DNA of 64,000 nt from Pelagimonas sp. (GTDB lineage Bacteria > Pseudomonadota > Alphaproteobacteria > Rhodobacterales > Rhodobacteraceae). Position numbers and translations under genes: made by a program. Under the pieces are notes generated by a model. It was given only the letters and a program-made list of their open reading frames with translations. It had not been told where the DNA came from and ran no database searches. The stretch lies in the NCBI GenBank assembly GCA_025210455.1, contig JAOARQ010000002.1, positions 248,001-312,000 on the forward strand, in the 5' to 3' direction. Below are positions 8,837 to 20,517 of this stretch, piece by piece; position 1 is the first letter of the stretch, and every line of letters begins with the position of its first letter.

Positions 8837-9198
8837 GTCATCGACCTTATTGATGTAAACGGGCCCTAAGAGGTATCCCCTTTCCACGCGCCAGACGCAA
8901 TCGCCGACCCCGCTATTCATGGCGCATAAAATCCACCGCAATCAAAGAGGCCCTGAGGCGTTTCGACCCATCGGTTACCCCGGGGCATTTACTCTATGTA
9001 CAGCCCCAGGCGCCGTGGAAAACAGGGGCCATCCGATCACAAACCCGTCACGTGAGGCATCATGACACTGACTGGGTGCTTGCGACTCGGGTGGTTTTGG
9101 TATACAACGGCATACAGCAAGCTGATCCGGGTTAGCCAGTCACTCCTCTGATACCCGGCGTTCACGCTTAACCCAACATTATAAGCGCCGGAAACATC
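8837..9198. other. intergenic region upstream of acnB
   Basis: 362 bases between divergent GST-like and acnB genes. It should hold both promoters. Apart from the putative acnB promoter and the imperfect repeat GTATACAACG/GCATACAGCA around 9100-9119, I see no gene, RNA or repeat. Confidence 0.5.
9080..9106 (+). promoter_or_regulatory. possible acnB promoter
   Basis: TTGCGA (9080-9085) and TATACA (9101-9106) are separated by 15 bases, shorter than ideal. The -10 overlaps GTATAC and the adjacent GCATAC, which could be an operator. The leader to the start codon would be about 90 bases. Confidence 0.3.
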
Positions 9199-11988
<2,790 letters not shown>

Positions 11989-12009
11989 GATCTGCGAATA
12001 TGAGAAACG

Positions 12010-12039
12010 AAAACGCCGACGGGACACCGTCGGCGTTTT
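12010..12039 (+). terminator. rho-independent terminator of acnB
   Basis: A 13-base perfect stem (AAAACGCCGACGG / CCGTCGGCGTTTT) with a 4-base loop, 22 bases after the acnB stop, ending in a T run. The A run on the other side lets it serve the minus strand as well. Confidence 0.9.
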
Positions 12040-12159
12040 GCGTTTGAGGCAGGCGTTTTGCCAAAGCCGAAAAGCGCAGCGATGAGGCCCCCACCCTTTT
12101 GGGGAGCTCTAAAGCGAAACGCTCACCACAGCAGCATCCTGACAGGACGCCCCCTTTCC

Positions 12160-12281
12160 TTTCCGCCACCAGGTCCGCAAGGCCGACCAGCCCCCGACCG
12201 CCCCCATGGGCGGGGGCTTTGCCCCCAACCCGCGGTCAGGGACTGGTCTCAGTGATAGAGATCAGGCGTTGCAGGTGAAAT
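12160..12281 (+). repeat. GC-rich palindromic intergenic repeat, copy A
   Basis: About 122 bases, closely matching 14610-14730 (copy B), with its core also at 28075-28150 in reverse (copy C). It contains a GACCGCCCCCATGGGCGGGGGC core that can fold into a GC-only hairpin, flanked by CGCGGTCAGG. Sits between the convergent ends of acnB and uvrB. The rest of the 317-base gap (11989-12305) holds only the acnB terminator. Confidence 0.85.
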
Positions 12282-12305
12282 GCTCAAGAGCGGTGGCGAT
12301 TCAAT

Positions 12306-14501
12306 TCACCGCTTCCGCCGCCGCGCATTGCCGCCGCGTTGGCCGGGGCGGCCAGCGGTGGATCTCCCCTGCGCTTTCACCGCGTCTTCTGATGCCTTTT
12401 CAACAGCCTGCTGCCGCGCCAGCGGATCGTCCGACACCGTCAGTTCCACCGCTTCCAGACGTTTGATTTCGTCACGCAACCGGGCCGCCTCTTCGAACTC
12501 AAGGTTCTCAGCTGCCTTGCGCATATCGGTCTTAAGCCCCTCAAGCACCGCCGCAAGGTTCGATCCCTGCTGCTTGGGATCAATCGTCGCTGTCACGCGG
12601 CTCTGGTCGGTGTCGCCCTGATACAGCCCCGCCAGAATGTCATCGACATTCTTCTTCACCGTTGCCGGGGTGATCCCATGTTCCTCATTATAGGCAATCT
12701 GTTTGGCGCGGCGGCGGTTGGTTTCCGTCATCGCCCGATCCATCGACCCGGTGATCTTATCCGCATACATGATCACCCGCCCCTCGGCGTTCCGCGCCGC
12801 CCGGCCAATGGTCTGCACCAGCGAGGTTTCCGAACGCAGAAACCCCTCCTTATCCGCATCCAGAATCGCCACCAGCCCGCATTCGGGAATATCCAGCCCC
12901 TCGCGCAGCAGGTTGATCCCCACCAGCACGTCAAACGCCCCCAGCCGCAGATCCCGCAGGATTTCGATCCGTTCAATCGTATCAATATCCGAGTGCATAT
13001 AGCGCACCTTGATGCCCTGTTCGTGCAGATACTCGGTCAGATCTTCGGCCATGCGTTTGGTCAGCGTTGTCGCCAGCACCCGAAAGCCCTCTGCCGTCAC
13101 CTTGCGGATCTCATCCAGCAGGTCATCCACCTGCATGTCCACCGGGCGCACCTCGACCACCGGATCCAGCAGCCCCGTCGGGCGGATCACCTGTTCTGTG
13201 AACACACCGCCAGATTGCTCCAATTCCCAAGAGGCAGGCGTGGCCGACACAAAGATTGACTGCGGCCGCATCGCATCCCATTCTTCGAACTTCAACGGCC
13301 GGTTATCCATGCAGGACGGCAAGCGGAACCCATGTTCCGCCAGCACCGATTTGCGCCGAAAGTCCCCACGATACATGCCGCCAATCTGCGGCACCGACAC
13401 ATGGCTTTCATCGGCAAAGACAATCGCATTGTCAGGGATGAACTCGAACAAGGTCGGCGGCGGCTCACCGGGGCCACGCCCCGTCAGATAGCGCGAATAG
13501 TTCTCGATCCCGCTGCACACCCCCGTGGCCTCCAGCATCTCCAGATCGAAATTCGTCCGCTGCTCCAGCCGCTGCGCCTCCAGCAGCTTGCCCTCGGCCA
13601 CCAGCTGATCCAACCGCATCCGCAGCTCTTTCTTGATGCCAATGATCGCCTGCTGCATCGTCGGGCGTGGCGTCACATAGTGCGAATTCGCATAGATCCG
13701 CACCCGTTCAAACGTATCCGTCTTTTCCCCGGTCAGAGGGTCAAACTCGGTGATCGCCTCCAGCTCTTCCCCAAAGAAAGACAGCTTCCAGGCCCGATCA
13801 TCCAGGTGCGCCGGCCAGACCTCCAGACTGTCCCCCCGCACCCGAAAGGTGCCCCGCTGAAACGCCTGATCATTGCGCCGGTACTGCTGCGCCACCAGAT
13901 CCGCAATCACACCGCGCTGATCATACTCATTCCCCACATGCAGATCCTGCGTCATCGCCCCATAGGTCTCAACGCTGCCGATACCGTAAATACACGACAC
14001 AGAGGCCACGATGATCACATCATCCCGCTCCAACAAAGCCCGCGTGGCCGAATGGCGCATCCGGTCGATCTGTTCGTTGATCTGGCTTTCTTTCTCAATA
14101 TAGGTGTCTGACCGCGCCACATAGGCCTCGGGCTGGTAATAGTCATAATAGCTGACGAAATACTCAACCGCGTTGTCAGGAAAGAACCCCTTGAACTCAC
14201 CATAAAGCTGCGCCGCAAGGGTCTTGTTCGGGGCCAGAATGATCGCCGGGCGCTGCGTTTCCTCGATGACCTTCGCCATGGTAAAGGTCTTGCCCGTGCC
14301 CGTGGCCCCCAGCAAAACCTGATCCCGCTCGCCCGCAGTCACCCCGCCTGACAGCTCGGCAATCGCCGTGGGCTGATCCCCGGCGGCGCTGAACTCGGTC
14401 TGCATCTCAAAGCGAATGCCCCCTTCCAGCTTTTCACGCGCCCGCACATCGGGGGCGGGGCTGTGAAGGATCGGCATATGTTCAGGGTTGTTGTTATGCA
14501 T
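12306..14501 (-). CDS. uvrB: excinuclease ABC subunit B
   Basis: 731 residues. The DNA-damage-verifying helicase-like subunit of nucleotide excision repair, loaded by UvrA and recruiting UvrC. Walker A is GATGTGKTF; the beta-hairpin is [21 protein letters not shown] is the DEAD-like box; helicase motif VI is QTIGRAARN; a C-terminal UVR coiled coil ([15 protein letters not shown]) contacts UvrC. The ATG at 14501 has AGGAGG nine bases upstream and removes 24 poorly supported residues of the longest frame. The C-terminal tail is basic ([12 protein letters not shown]). Confidence 0.97.
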   Translation of the reverse strand: MHNNNPEHMPILHSPAPDVRAREKLEGGIRFEMQTEFSAAGDQPTAIAELSGGVTAGERDQVLLGATGTGKTFTMAKVIEETQRPAIILAPNKTLAAQLYGEFKGFFPDNAVEYFVSYYDYYQPEAYVARSDTYIEKESQINEQIDRMRHSATRALLERDDVIIVASVSCIYGIGSVETYGAMTQDLHVGNEYDQRGVIADLVAQQYRRNDQAFQRGTFRVRGDSLEVWPAHLDDRAWKLSFFGEELEAITEFDPLTGEKTDTFERVRIYANSHYVTPRPTMQQAIIGIKKELRMRLDQLVAEGKLLEAQRLEQRTNFDLEMLEATGVCSGIENYSRYLTGRGPGEPPPTLFEFIPDNAIVFADESHVSVPQIGGMYRGDFRRKSVLAEHGFRLPSCMDNRPLKFEEWDAMRPQSIFVSATPASWELEQSGGVFTEQVIRPTGLLDPVVEVRPVDMQVDDLLDEIRKVTAEGFRVLATTLTKRMAEDLTEYLHEQGIKVRYMHSDIDTIERIEILRDLRLGAFDVLVGINLLREGLDIPECGLVAILDADKEGFLRSETSLVQTIGRAARNAEGRVIMYADKITGSMDRAMTETNRRRAKQIAYNEEHGITPATVKKNVDDILAGLYQGDTDQSRVTATIDPKQQGSNLAAVLEGLKTDMRKAAENLEFEEAARLRDEIKRLEAVELTVSDDPLARQQAVEKASEDAVKAQGRSTAGRPGQRGGNARRRKR

Positions 14502-14609
14502 CGCAAGCGGCCTCCTGTCGTTCGCAATATGTTCTCTGCGCCCGCCGTCGACAAGCCCCATTGCACCGCGCACACAAGCATCATCGCAAAACCCTGAAAC
14601 AACGCTTTG

Positions 14610-14730
14610 CTTTCCGCCACCAGGTCGGCAACGCCGACCAGCCCCCGACCGCCCCCATGGGCGGGGGCTTCACCCCCACCCGCGGTCAGGGTCCGGTCTC
14701 AGAGATTGGGATCAGACGTTGCAGATGAAA
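14610..14730 (+). repeat. GC-rich palindromic intergenic repeat, copy B
   Basis: About 121 bases, nearly identical to copy A in the same orientation from TTTCCGCCACCAGGT to the end GATGAAAT. An extra hairpin GGTCGGC-AAC-GCCGACC precedes the core palindrome here and is partly lost in copy A. It lies between the 3' end of the leucine-rich-repeat gene and the start of uvrB. Confidence 0.85.
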
Positions 14731-14792
14731 TAGTAGTGCGCAGGAATAGGCGCACTCCACTGGTATGCGCCAAAAACGCACCCCGCCGCCGC

Positions 14793-16646
14793 TTACTCCT
14801 CGCCGCCCTGCCGCATCCGGTGAAAAATATACTCCAGCGCCTGCGCCACGGGATAATCGGCACCATGCCAGGATGCCAACAGTCCCGGCAAAACAGGTTG
14901 CAACACCAGCAAAAGCTGAGAGAAGTTCGTCGCAACCATCTTCGCGGCACCGGGCAAAACGATCCCAACCGCATTCTCCACTGCGCTGTCCGCCACAACC
15001 TTCAAAACCCCGCCGTCCGATTTACCCGCCTGCTTCTGCTCTCGCAGCGCCTCGCGCACGGCGGCATTCACCAGATTGCTCAGACTGTCACGCTCAACCC
15101 CCTGCGCCCGCACCGCAAAGGCATCTTCGCCCACCGCATAGCCATGCAGCGTGTTGAACTCATCCAGCAGTTCCTGAACGATCACCCGCGTCTGCGCCGA
15201 CATAAGCACCAGCATCTCGTCGCGCCGTGCCAGATCCGCCTGCGGCTCATGCCGGTCCAGCGTATCTTGCCGCTTCTGATCCAGCCTGCGCAGATCCTCG
15301 TGCCCATCGACAAACACATTATGCAGCGCCACCAGCGCTTCCAGCTCCAGCCGCATCCCACCGGGCAGCTTGGGCACATCATCCAGCGCCAGCCCCGCCC
15401 GCCCGGCATCTTCTTTCAGCTCCAGCCGCAGCCGATTGCCCGCATTCCATAGCTTCGCTGGTTTGAAACTCTCTTCCGCGCAAAGCGCCGCATCATATTT
15501 TCCAACAATCCGCCGCACCCGGTCATAGCCCTGCCCCGGACATTCCTGCAAAACCTGTTCCAGCTGCTCGCGAAGTTCCTCGACAAGATCGGCATCAAAC
15601 ACAGGCGGGGCCGCAGCCAGCCCCAGCATCCCATCTGCCACAGCCACCTGAAACCCATCCACCGTCTGGTCTGGTAGGGCGCTGCTATCCACGGGCGGCA
15701 CCCAATCTTCCAGATAGTCAAACAGGGTGTGTGCGCGCTCCGCATCGTCTTCGATCTCAGAAATCCGTGCGATTTCCGGGTCGATCTTTGTCGCCGCGCA
15801 ATCAGAAAACCTTAGCCCCGAAAACGGACTTTCCTCTTTTAGCTTCTCAAGCCCCCGAATTGGCCGCAAATCCACGACCTCTGTGTTGGTCAGAGACAGC
15901 GCCTCCAAACCGCTCAGACCAGACAGCGGAGTAACATCTGAAACACCTGTGTTGTGCAGATACAGCAACTCCAAACTGATCAAACCAGACAGCGGCGTCA
16001 CATCTGAAACACCGTTGTCGGACAGAGACAGCACCACCAAACCGCTCAGACCTGACAGCGGAGCAACATCCGAGACACCTGTGTTGTCCAGATAGAGTCT
16101 CTTCAAACCACTCAGAGCAGACAGCGGCATAACATCTGAAACACCTGTGTTACCCAGAAACAGCCACTCCAAACCGCGCAGCCCAGTCAGCCGCGTAACA
16201 TCTGAAACACCTGTGTTGGTCAGATCCAGCGCCTCCAAACCGTGCAGACCAGACAGCGGCGTAACATCTGAAACACCTGTGTTGTCCAGAGACAGCCTCT
16301 CCAAACCGCTCAGACCTGACAACGGCGTAACATCTGAAATACCTGTGTAGGTCAGATCCAGCGTCCCCAAACCGCTCAGACCTGACAGCGGAGTAACATC
16401 TGAAACACATGTGTTGGTCAGATCCAGCGTCCCCAAACCGCTCAGACCTGACAGCGGAGTAACATCTGAAACACCGGTGTTGGACAGATTCAGAAACGCC
16501 AGCTCATGCAGCGACGCAATCTCTGGCGGCAACACCTCTAGCGCGCGGCATTCTTCAATATCCAGAACCAGTATGTCATCCCCATGCTCCCGCGCCTCTT
16601 CAATCAGGCGTTGGGCGGTGGCATAGGCGTGTTCGGCGTCAGTCAT
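14793..16646 (-). CDS. leucine-rich-repeat protein with a unique helical C-terminal region
   Basis: 617 residues, no signal peptide, so probably cytoplasmic. Residues 52-271 are ten 22-residue leucine-rich repeats (consensus LxLxNTGVSDVTPLSGLSGL, internalin-like), nearly identical to each other. The remaining ~345 residues are mostly helical and charged; I recognise no domain. Near the C-terminus is a glycine/alanine-rich hydrophobic stretch (AVGIVLPGAAKMVA and a following VLQPVLPGLLASW) that might touch a membrane. Likely a protein-binding scaffold; function unknown. AGGA lies upstream of the ATG. A four-unit 11-bp iteron array lies 58 bases upstream. Confidence 0.8.
   Translation of the reverse strand: MTDAEHAYATAQRLIEEAREHGDDILVLDIEECRALEVLPPEIASLHELAFLNLSNTGVSDVTPLSGLSGLGTLDLTNTCVSDVTPLSGLSGLGTLDLTYTGISDVTPLSGLSGLERLSLDNTGVSDVTPLSGLHGLEALDLTNTGVSDVTRLTGLRGLEWLFLGNTGVSDVMPLSALSGLKRLYLDNTGVSDVAPLSGLSGLVVLSLSDNGVSDVTPLSGLISLELLYLHNTGVSDVTPLSGLSGLEALSLTNTEVVDLRPIRGLEKLKEESPFSGLRFSDCAATKIDPEIARISEIEDDAERAHTLFDYLEDWVPPVDSSALPDQTVDGFQVAVADGMLGLAAAPPVFDADLVEELREQLEQVLQECPGQGYDRVRRIVGKYDAALCAEESFKPAKLWNAGNRLRLELKEDAGRAGLALDDVPKLPGGMRLELEALVALHNVFVDGHEDLRRLDQKRQDTLDRHEPQADLARRDEMLVLMSAQTRVIVQELLDEFNTLHGYAVGEDAFAVRAQGVERDSLSNLVNAAVREALREQKQAGKSDGGVLKVVADSAVENAVGIVLPGAAKMVATNFSQLLLVLQPVLPGLLASWHGADYPVAQALEYIFHRMRQGGEE
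15834..16493 (-). repeat. ten tandem 66-bp coding repeats
   Basis: Each unit encodes one leucine-rich repeat. Several units differ at only a few bases (for example around 16370-16460), so the array can expand, contract or convert by recombination. The last unit (nearest 15834) is diverged, which is usual at the end of such arrays. Confidence 0.85.
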
Positions 16647-16704
16647 CGGGAAAATTTCCTAAAATTTGCGCCACCCTGCCTCAGGGCATCCACAATCACA
16701 AGCC

Positions 16705-16748
16705 CGCATGGCGTATGCATGGAATGTGCATAGGTTGTGCATGGAGTG
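16705..16748 (-). promoter_or_regulatory. four-unit 11-bp iteron array upstream of the LRR gene
   Basis: On the minus strand: CACTCCATGCA, CAACCTATGCA, CATTCCATGCA, TACGCCATGCG, each 11 bases. 40 of 44 positions match the array at 46738-46781, in the same orientation relative to the downstream gene; units 2 and 3 are identical. It ends 58 bases before the start codon. A one-helical-turn period puts all units on one DNA face, as expected for cooperative protein binding. Confidence 0.75.
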
Positions 16749-16924
16749 TGCCCCCTTGGTTTTGCCCAAAACGCGACTCAACCTATAGTAATTTTTCTCT
16801 AGGAAATTTTCCTATAGCGGTGTATACATAAAGCGCAGGCAGGGGATACATCCCCGCAGACACTCAACTCACACCCTCGCTCCCCGGCGACGTCTACGAC
16901 GATCTTCTGCCTGCCCTCCCAAGC

Positions 16925-16951
16925 AAAAAGGCGGGGAACTCCCCCGCCTTT
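16925..16951 (-). terminator. terminator of gshA
   Basis: A 10-base perfect stem (AAAGGCGGGG / CCCCGCCTTT) with a 5-base loop, 23 bases past the gshA stop; on the minus strand it ends in a T run. Confidence 0.85.
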
Positions 16952-16973
16952 CACTCGTCGCAAGCTGTTGAAA

Positions 16974-18344
16974 TCAATAGCTATAGTTGCCGTAGATCCG
17001 CGTCAGATCCCCGCCCCATTCGCCTTTGTACACTTCCAAAAGCTCATCTGCGGGCACCTTGCCTGTCTGCACGGAATCCTTCAGCGCATTCAGGAAATGG
17101 GTTTCATCAGGCACCAGCCCCCCCGCACCCGGCATGGCGCGATTTTTCAGACCAGTCTCAGCAATATCAATGACTTGGCGGGCCAGATCATGCATTTTGA
17201 TCCCCCCAACCTCAGCCTGCAACCCATGCACAGAAGCCTCAATCCGCAGCGCTTCGCGGGTCTCGGCATCCCAGCCTTTCACCAGATCCCAGGCCGCATC
17301 CAAAGCGGTCTGATCATAGGTCAGCCCAACCCAAAGCCCCGGCAGCGCACACAGCCTGCGCCAGGGCCCACCATCCGCCCCGCGCATCTCAATGTACTTC
17401 TTCACCCGCGCCTCGGGGAAAGCCGTTGTCAAGTGATCTGCCCAGTCCGACAGCGTCGGCGTTTCACCGGGCAGCGCAGGCAGTTTGCCCTGCATGAAAT
17501 CGCGAAATGACATGCCCAGCGCATCAATGTATTTTCCGTCGCGATAGACAAAATACATCGGCACATCCAGCGCGTATTGCACCCAGCGCTCAAAGCCGAA
17601 TCCTTCTTCAAAAACAAAGGGAACCATGCCGGTGCGCGCGTCATCCATGTGCCTCCAGATCCGCGAACGCCAGGATTTGTGACCATTGGGTTTGCCTTCA
17701 AAGAAGGGCGAATTCGCAAAGAGCGCCGTGGCCACAGGTTGCAGCGCAATCGCCACGCGCATCTTTTGCACCATGTCCGCTTCGGACCCGAAATCGAGGT
17801 TCACCTGCACGGTGCATGTGCGCCGCATCATCATCCGCCCAGAGGTGCCAACCTTGCCCATATAGGCATCCATCAGCTTATAGCGCCCCTTGGGCATCAG
17901 CGGCATTTCTTCATGCGACCAGATCGGCGCCGCCCCCAGCCCGATAAAGCCCACACCAATACGATCCGCGATGTCTTTCACATCTTTGAGGTGTTCGTTC
18001 ACCTCGTCGCAGGTCTGGTGAATGGGCTCCAAAGGCGCGCCCGATAGTTCCAGCGCCCCCCCCGGTTCCAGCGACACATTGGCCCCATCCTTGGTTAACC
18101 CAATGATATTGCCGCCTTCCAGCACCGGATCCCAGCCGTGTTTGTCGCGCAGCCCTTCCAGCACCGCCTTGATCGAGCGTTCCCCATCATAGGGCAGCGG
18201 TTTCAGCGTGTCCTTGCAATAGCCGAACTTCTCATGCTCGGTGCCGATACGCCAGTCTTCGCGCGGTTTGATACCCTCGGCCATATATTCGGCCAGTTGT
18301 TCATGACGCTCAATCGGGCCACCGCCGCTCTGAGGAATGGACAT
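16974..18344 (-). CDS. gshA: glutamate-cysteine ligase (plant/alphaproteobacterial type)
   Basis: 456 residues. ATP-dependent joining of glutamate and cysteine, the first and limiting step of glutathione synthesis. WRIGTEHEKFGY near residue 35, SLEPGGALELSGAP (substrate-binding region), MMMRRTCTVQVNLDF and FANSPFFEGKPNG are characteristic of this class rather than the enterobacterial enzyme. AGGAG precedes the ATG by seven bases. Monocistronic with its own terminator. Glutathione made here would serve the GST-like protein elsewhere in the window. Confidence 0.95.
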   Translation of the reverse strand: MSIPQSGGGPIERHEQLAEYMAEGIKPREDWRIGTEHEKFGYCKDTLKPLPYDGERSIKAVLEGLRDKHGWDPVLEGGNIIGLTKDGANVSLEPGGALELSGAPLEPIHQTCDEVNEHLKDVKDIADRIGVGFIGLGAAPIWSHEEMPLMPKGRYKLMDAYMGKVGTSGRMMMRRTCTVQVNLDFGSEADMVQKMRVAIALQPVATALFANSPFFEGKPNGHKSWRSRIWRHMDDARTGMVPFVFEEGFGFERWVQYALDVPMYFVYRDGKYIDALGMSFRDFMQGKLPALPGETPTLSDWADHLTTAFPEARVKKYIEMRGADGGPWRRLCALPGLWVGLTYDQTALDAAWDLVKGWDAETREALRIEASVHGLQAEVGGIKMHDLARQVIDIAETGLKNRAMPGAGGLVPDETHFLNALKDSVQTGKVPADELLEVYKGEWGGDLTRIYGNYSY

Positions 18345-18407
18345 TTGGCTGCTCCTGCTCTGTCCTGTCGCTTGGGGGTTTAGCCTTGATCCGAAGTTTC
18401 GCCGGAG

Positions 18408-18935
18408 TCAATGCAGCCATTGCTGCGGCATGGATTGATTTTCTTTCTGCCAGATCACAACTCGGTGACGTTGCCCGGACTGCATTTCGCGCAACATGGC
18501 TTCGGTGCGGATGTCTGGCAGGCTGGCAAAGGCATCAAAGAGCGCTTCGGCACCACGCGCATCCAGAGGGATTTCAAGCGGCTGTTCGCCCACAGCCCGC
18601 AATGACCAAACCGGCGTTGCCCCCGTCATATCCAGAGCCAGTTCAGACAGGTTGTCCAGATCCACCAGCCCCCCGGTCTGCGGGCCAAAATAGGAAACGC
18701 GCCGCTCAACGATCCCGACAACACCGGGGCCGTCGCCAGCATTGCGAAACCGGCCGCGCTGAATGCCCATAAAGGCCAGCAGCCCACCAAAAATCGCAAG
18801 GAAATAGCCGATCCAATGCAGCAGCCCGCCGCTAAAGAACGCCCAGTAAAACCCCAGCGCCGAGATACCGACGCCAATCAATGCTTCGGACCAGCGGCGC
18901 AGGGTGGCTGTGGCTTCGGGGCGGAAAAGCGTCAT
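18408..18935 (-). CDS. conserved membrane protein, unknown function
   Basis: 175 residues. Two transmembrane helices lie near the N-terminus (about 18-34 and 39-57), followed by a soluble region beginning GVVGIVERRVSYFGPQTGG that probably faces one side of the membrane. No domain recognised. The start codon overlaps the stop of the upstream GNAT gene by four bases (ATGA), so rsmE, the GNAT gene and this gene form one operon. Confidence 0.7.
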   Translation of the reverse strand: MTLFRPEATATLRRWSEALIGVGISALGFYWAFFSGGLLHWIGYFLAIFGGLLAFMGIQRGRFRNAGDGPGVVGIVERRVSYFGPQTGGLVDLDNLSELALDMTGATPVWSLRAVGEQPLEIPLDARGAEALFDAFASLPDIRTEAMLREMQSGQRHRVVIWQKENQSMPQQWLH

Positions 18936-19774
18936 GCTGGGCTGTCCAATTTTGTGGGCTGATGCAGCAAGGCCAGTCCATAAGACCCGATCCGCTGAAA
19001 CCCGATTTTCTCATAGGCGCGTGCCGCATCATCCGACGCCGCAAACAGAACAGCTTTGGTTTTGCCCTGCGCCCTTGCCTCAGATAGATGGGCGGCAATC
19101 ATCTGCCCCGCAAGACCCTGACCACGCAATTTGGGTGGAACAAAGACCCCACCAATCTGCACCGCAGACCCCGCCTGCGCATTGAACGCAGTCATGCCCT
19201 GGGGCTGGCCATCACGGATCAGCAGACGAATATGTTCCGACCCAATCGCGGCTTTTGCGCGGGTTAAGGGATCATCGGCCCCCTGCGTCCCTGTCTCAAC
19301 CATATAGCTCTCAAACCAACACTCTAGCAAAGGTTGATCTTGTTGCTGTGCCTGTCGTAGTTCAGCGGCTGGCGCAGGGATCTCTTTCAGATCAAGGGCA
19401 TAGAGTGGCTCTTTCCGGTTCAACTGCCAGTCACTTTTTTGCAACGGCAGCGCGTTTAGCAGCGTTTCGACCTGATAAGCCGACCCATTGATGCCCCGCA
19501 AAGTATAGCCCCGCAACAAATACGCATAGGTCTGGGCCTCGGTGGCAGAAAACCCGGGGATCTGGAAAATGACAAAACCACCATTTGTGCAGCCAAACAC
19601 ACCCGTGATGCCCTCTCCGGTCTCGCGCAGGAAATAGGCTGTGCCATGGGGGTGGTCTGTGTTTTCCGCCCCATGCGCCTCCAGATTACTGAGTAGGAAC
19701 ATGGACGTTTCGATATGCGCCTCAAGAAACGTCGCAATGGCACCGGCATCCGCATTGGTCGCCTTGCGTATCAT
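18932..19774 (-). CDS. GNAT family N-acetyltransferase
   Basis: 280 residues from the ATG at 19774, which overlaps the rsmE stop (ATGA); the longer frame is not needed. It appears to have a diverged N-terminal half and a C-terminal GNAT half with VPPKLRGQGLAGQMIAAHLSEA, the acetyl-CoA loop, then AARAYEKIGFQRIGSYGL. Substrate unknown; translational coupling to rsmE does not by itself indicate a ribosomal role. Confidence 0.8.
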   Translation of the reverse strand: MIRKATNADAGAIATFLEAHIETSMFLLSNLEAHGAENTDHPHGTAYFLRETGEGITGVFGCTNGGFVIFQIPGFSATEAQTYAYLLRGYTLRGINGSAYQVETLLNALPLQKSDWQLNRKEPLYALDLKEIPAPAAELRQAQQQDQPLLECWFESYMVETGTQGADDPLTRAKAAIGSEHIRLLIRDGQPQGMTAFNAQAGSAVQIGGVFVPPKLRGQGLAGQMIAAHLSEARAQGKTKAVLFAASDDAARAYEKIGFQRIGSYGLALLHQPTKLDSPA

Positions 19775-20505
19775 CGCCAATCCCCCAGATACGTTTGCCA
19801 CAAGGTCAGCGCCGCCACCGCGGCAGTCTCAGCCCGCAAGATACGCGGTCCCAGTGCCACCGGATGCGCATAAGGCAACTCGTGCAACCTGTCGCGCTCA
19901 GCCTGTGAAAACCCGCCTTCGGGCCCAATCAAAATCGCCCAGGGGCGCGCGCCGCCCTCAGCGAGGAGGCCCGTCAGGGCCGAAGAGCGCCCCACCCGCG
20001 CCTCATCGCAAAACATGATCTGCCGACCCTGAGGCCAATCGGCCAGCAACCGATCCAACCGCGCCAGCCCCGCCACTTCGGGCACATAGGTTGCGCCACA
20101 TTGCTCTGCCGCCTCAACCGCATGGGCCTGTAGCCGATCCTGACGGATACGTTCTGAATTGGTGAAACTGGTCTGCACCGGCACAATCCGCCGCGCGCCC
20201 ATTTCCACTGCTTTTTCAACGATGAAATCCGTGCGCGCTTTCTTGATCGGGGCAAAGCACAGCCACAGATCCGGCGGCATCTGCTGTGGCGCGGTCTGGT
20301 CGCGGCATTCCAGCACACCGCCACGCTTGCCTGCTTCCATCACTTCGGCACGCCATTCGCCTGCGGTGCCATTGAACAGCGCAATTTCCGCCCCCACAGC
20401 CAGCCGCATCACCCCAAAAAGATAATGCGCCTGCTCCCGTGTCAGGCTGACCTGTTGTCCATCCCCCAAAGGGTGCTCTACATATAGGCGGATTTTCGGT
20501 TTCAT
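19771..20505 (-). CDS. rsmE: 16S rRNA (uracil1498-N3)-methyltransferase
   Basis: 244 residues from the ATG at 20505 (MKPKIRLYVE); an ATG at 20517 is also possible. The N-terminal PUA-like domain binds RNA and the C-terminal SPOUT domain carries the knotted SAM site: IGPEGGFSQAERD and LGPRILRAETAAVAAL are the family's hallmark segments. FAPIKKARTDFIVEKAVEMG is also characteristic. The start lies 12 bases from that of the divergent ubiA, so the two promoters must overlap each other's coding ends. Confidence 0.95.
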   Translation of the reverse strand: MKPKIRLYVEHPLGDGQQVSLTREQAHYLFGVMRLAVGAEIALFNGTAGEWRAEVMEAGKRGGVLECRDQTAPQQMPPDLWLCFAPIKKARTDFIVEKAVEMGARRIVPVQTSFTNSERIRQDRLQAHAVEAAEQCGATYVPEVAGLARLDRLLADWPQGRQIMFCDEARVGRSSALTGLLAEGGARPWAILIGPEGGFSQAERDRLHELPYAHPVALGPRILRAETAAVAALTLWQTYLGDWR

Positions 20506-20517
20506 GAGGCGCACCAT

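Larger units (their letters stand above)
16647..16973. other. intergenic region between gshA and the LRR gene
   Basis: 327 bases. From right to left in transcription order it holds the gshA terminator, an AT-rich stretch with short palindromes (CTATAG twice, around 16781-16819; AGGAAATTTTCCT; GTATAC), then the iteron array, then the LRR ribosome site. No ORF or RNA gene recognised. Confidence 0.6.

Noticed and set aside
15834-16493. Regular spacing that could look like a CRISPR array
   Set aside because: Units are 66 bases, contiguous without unique spacers, and in frame with leucine-rich repeats.
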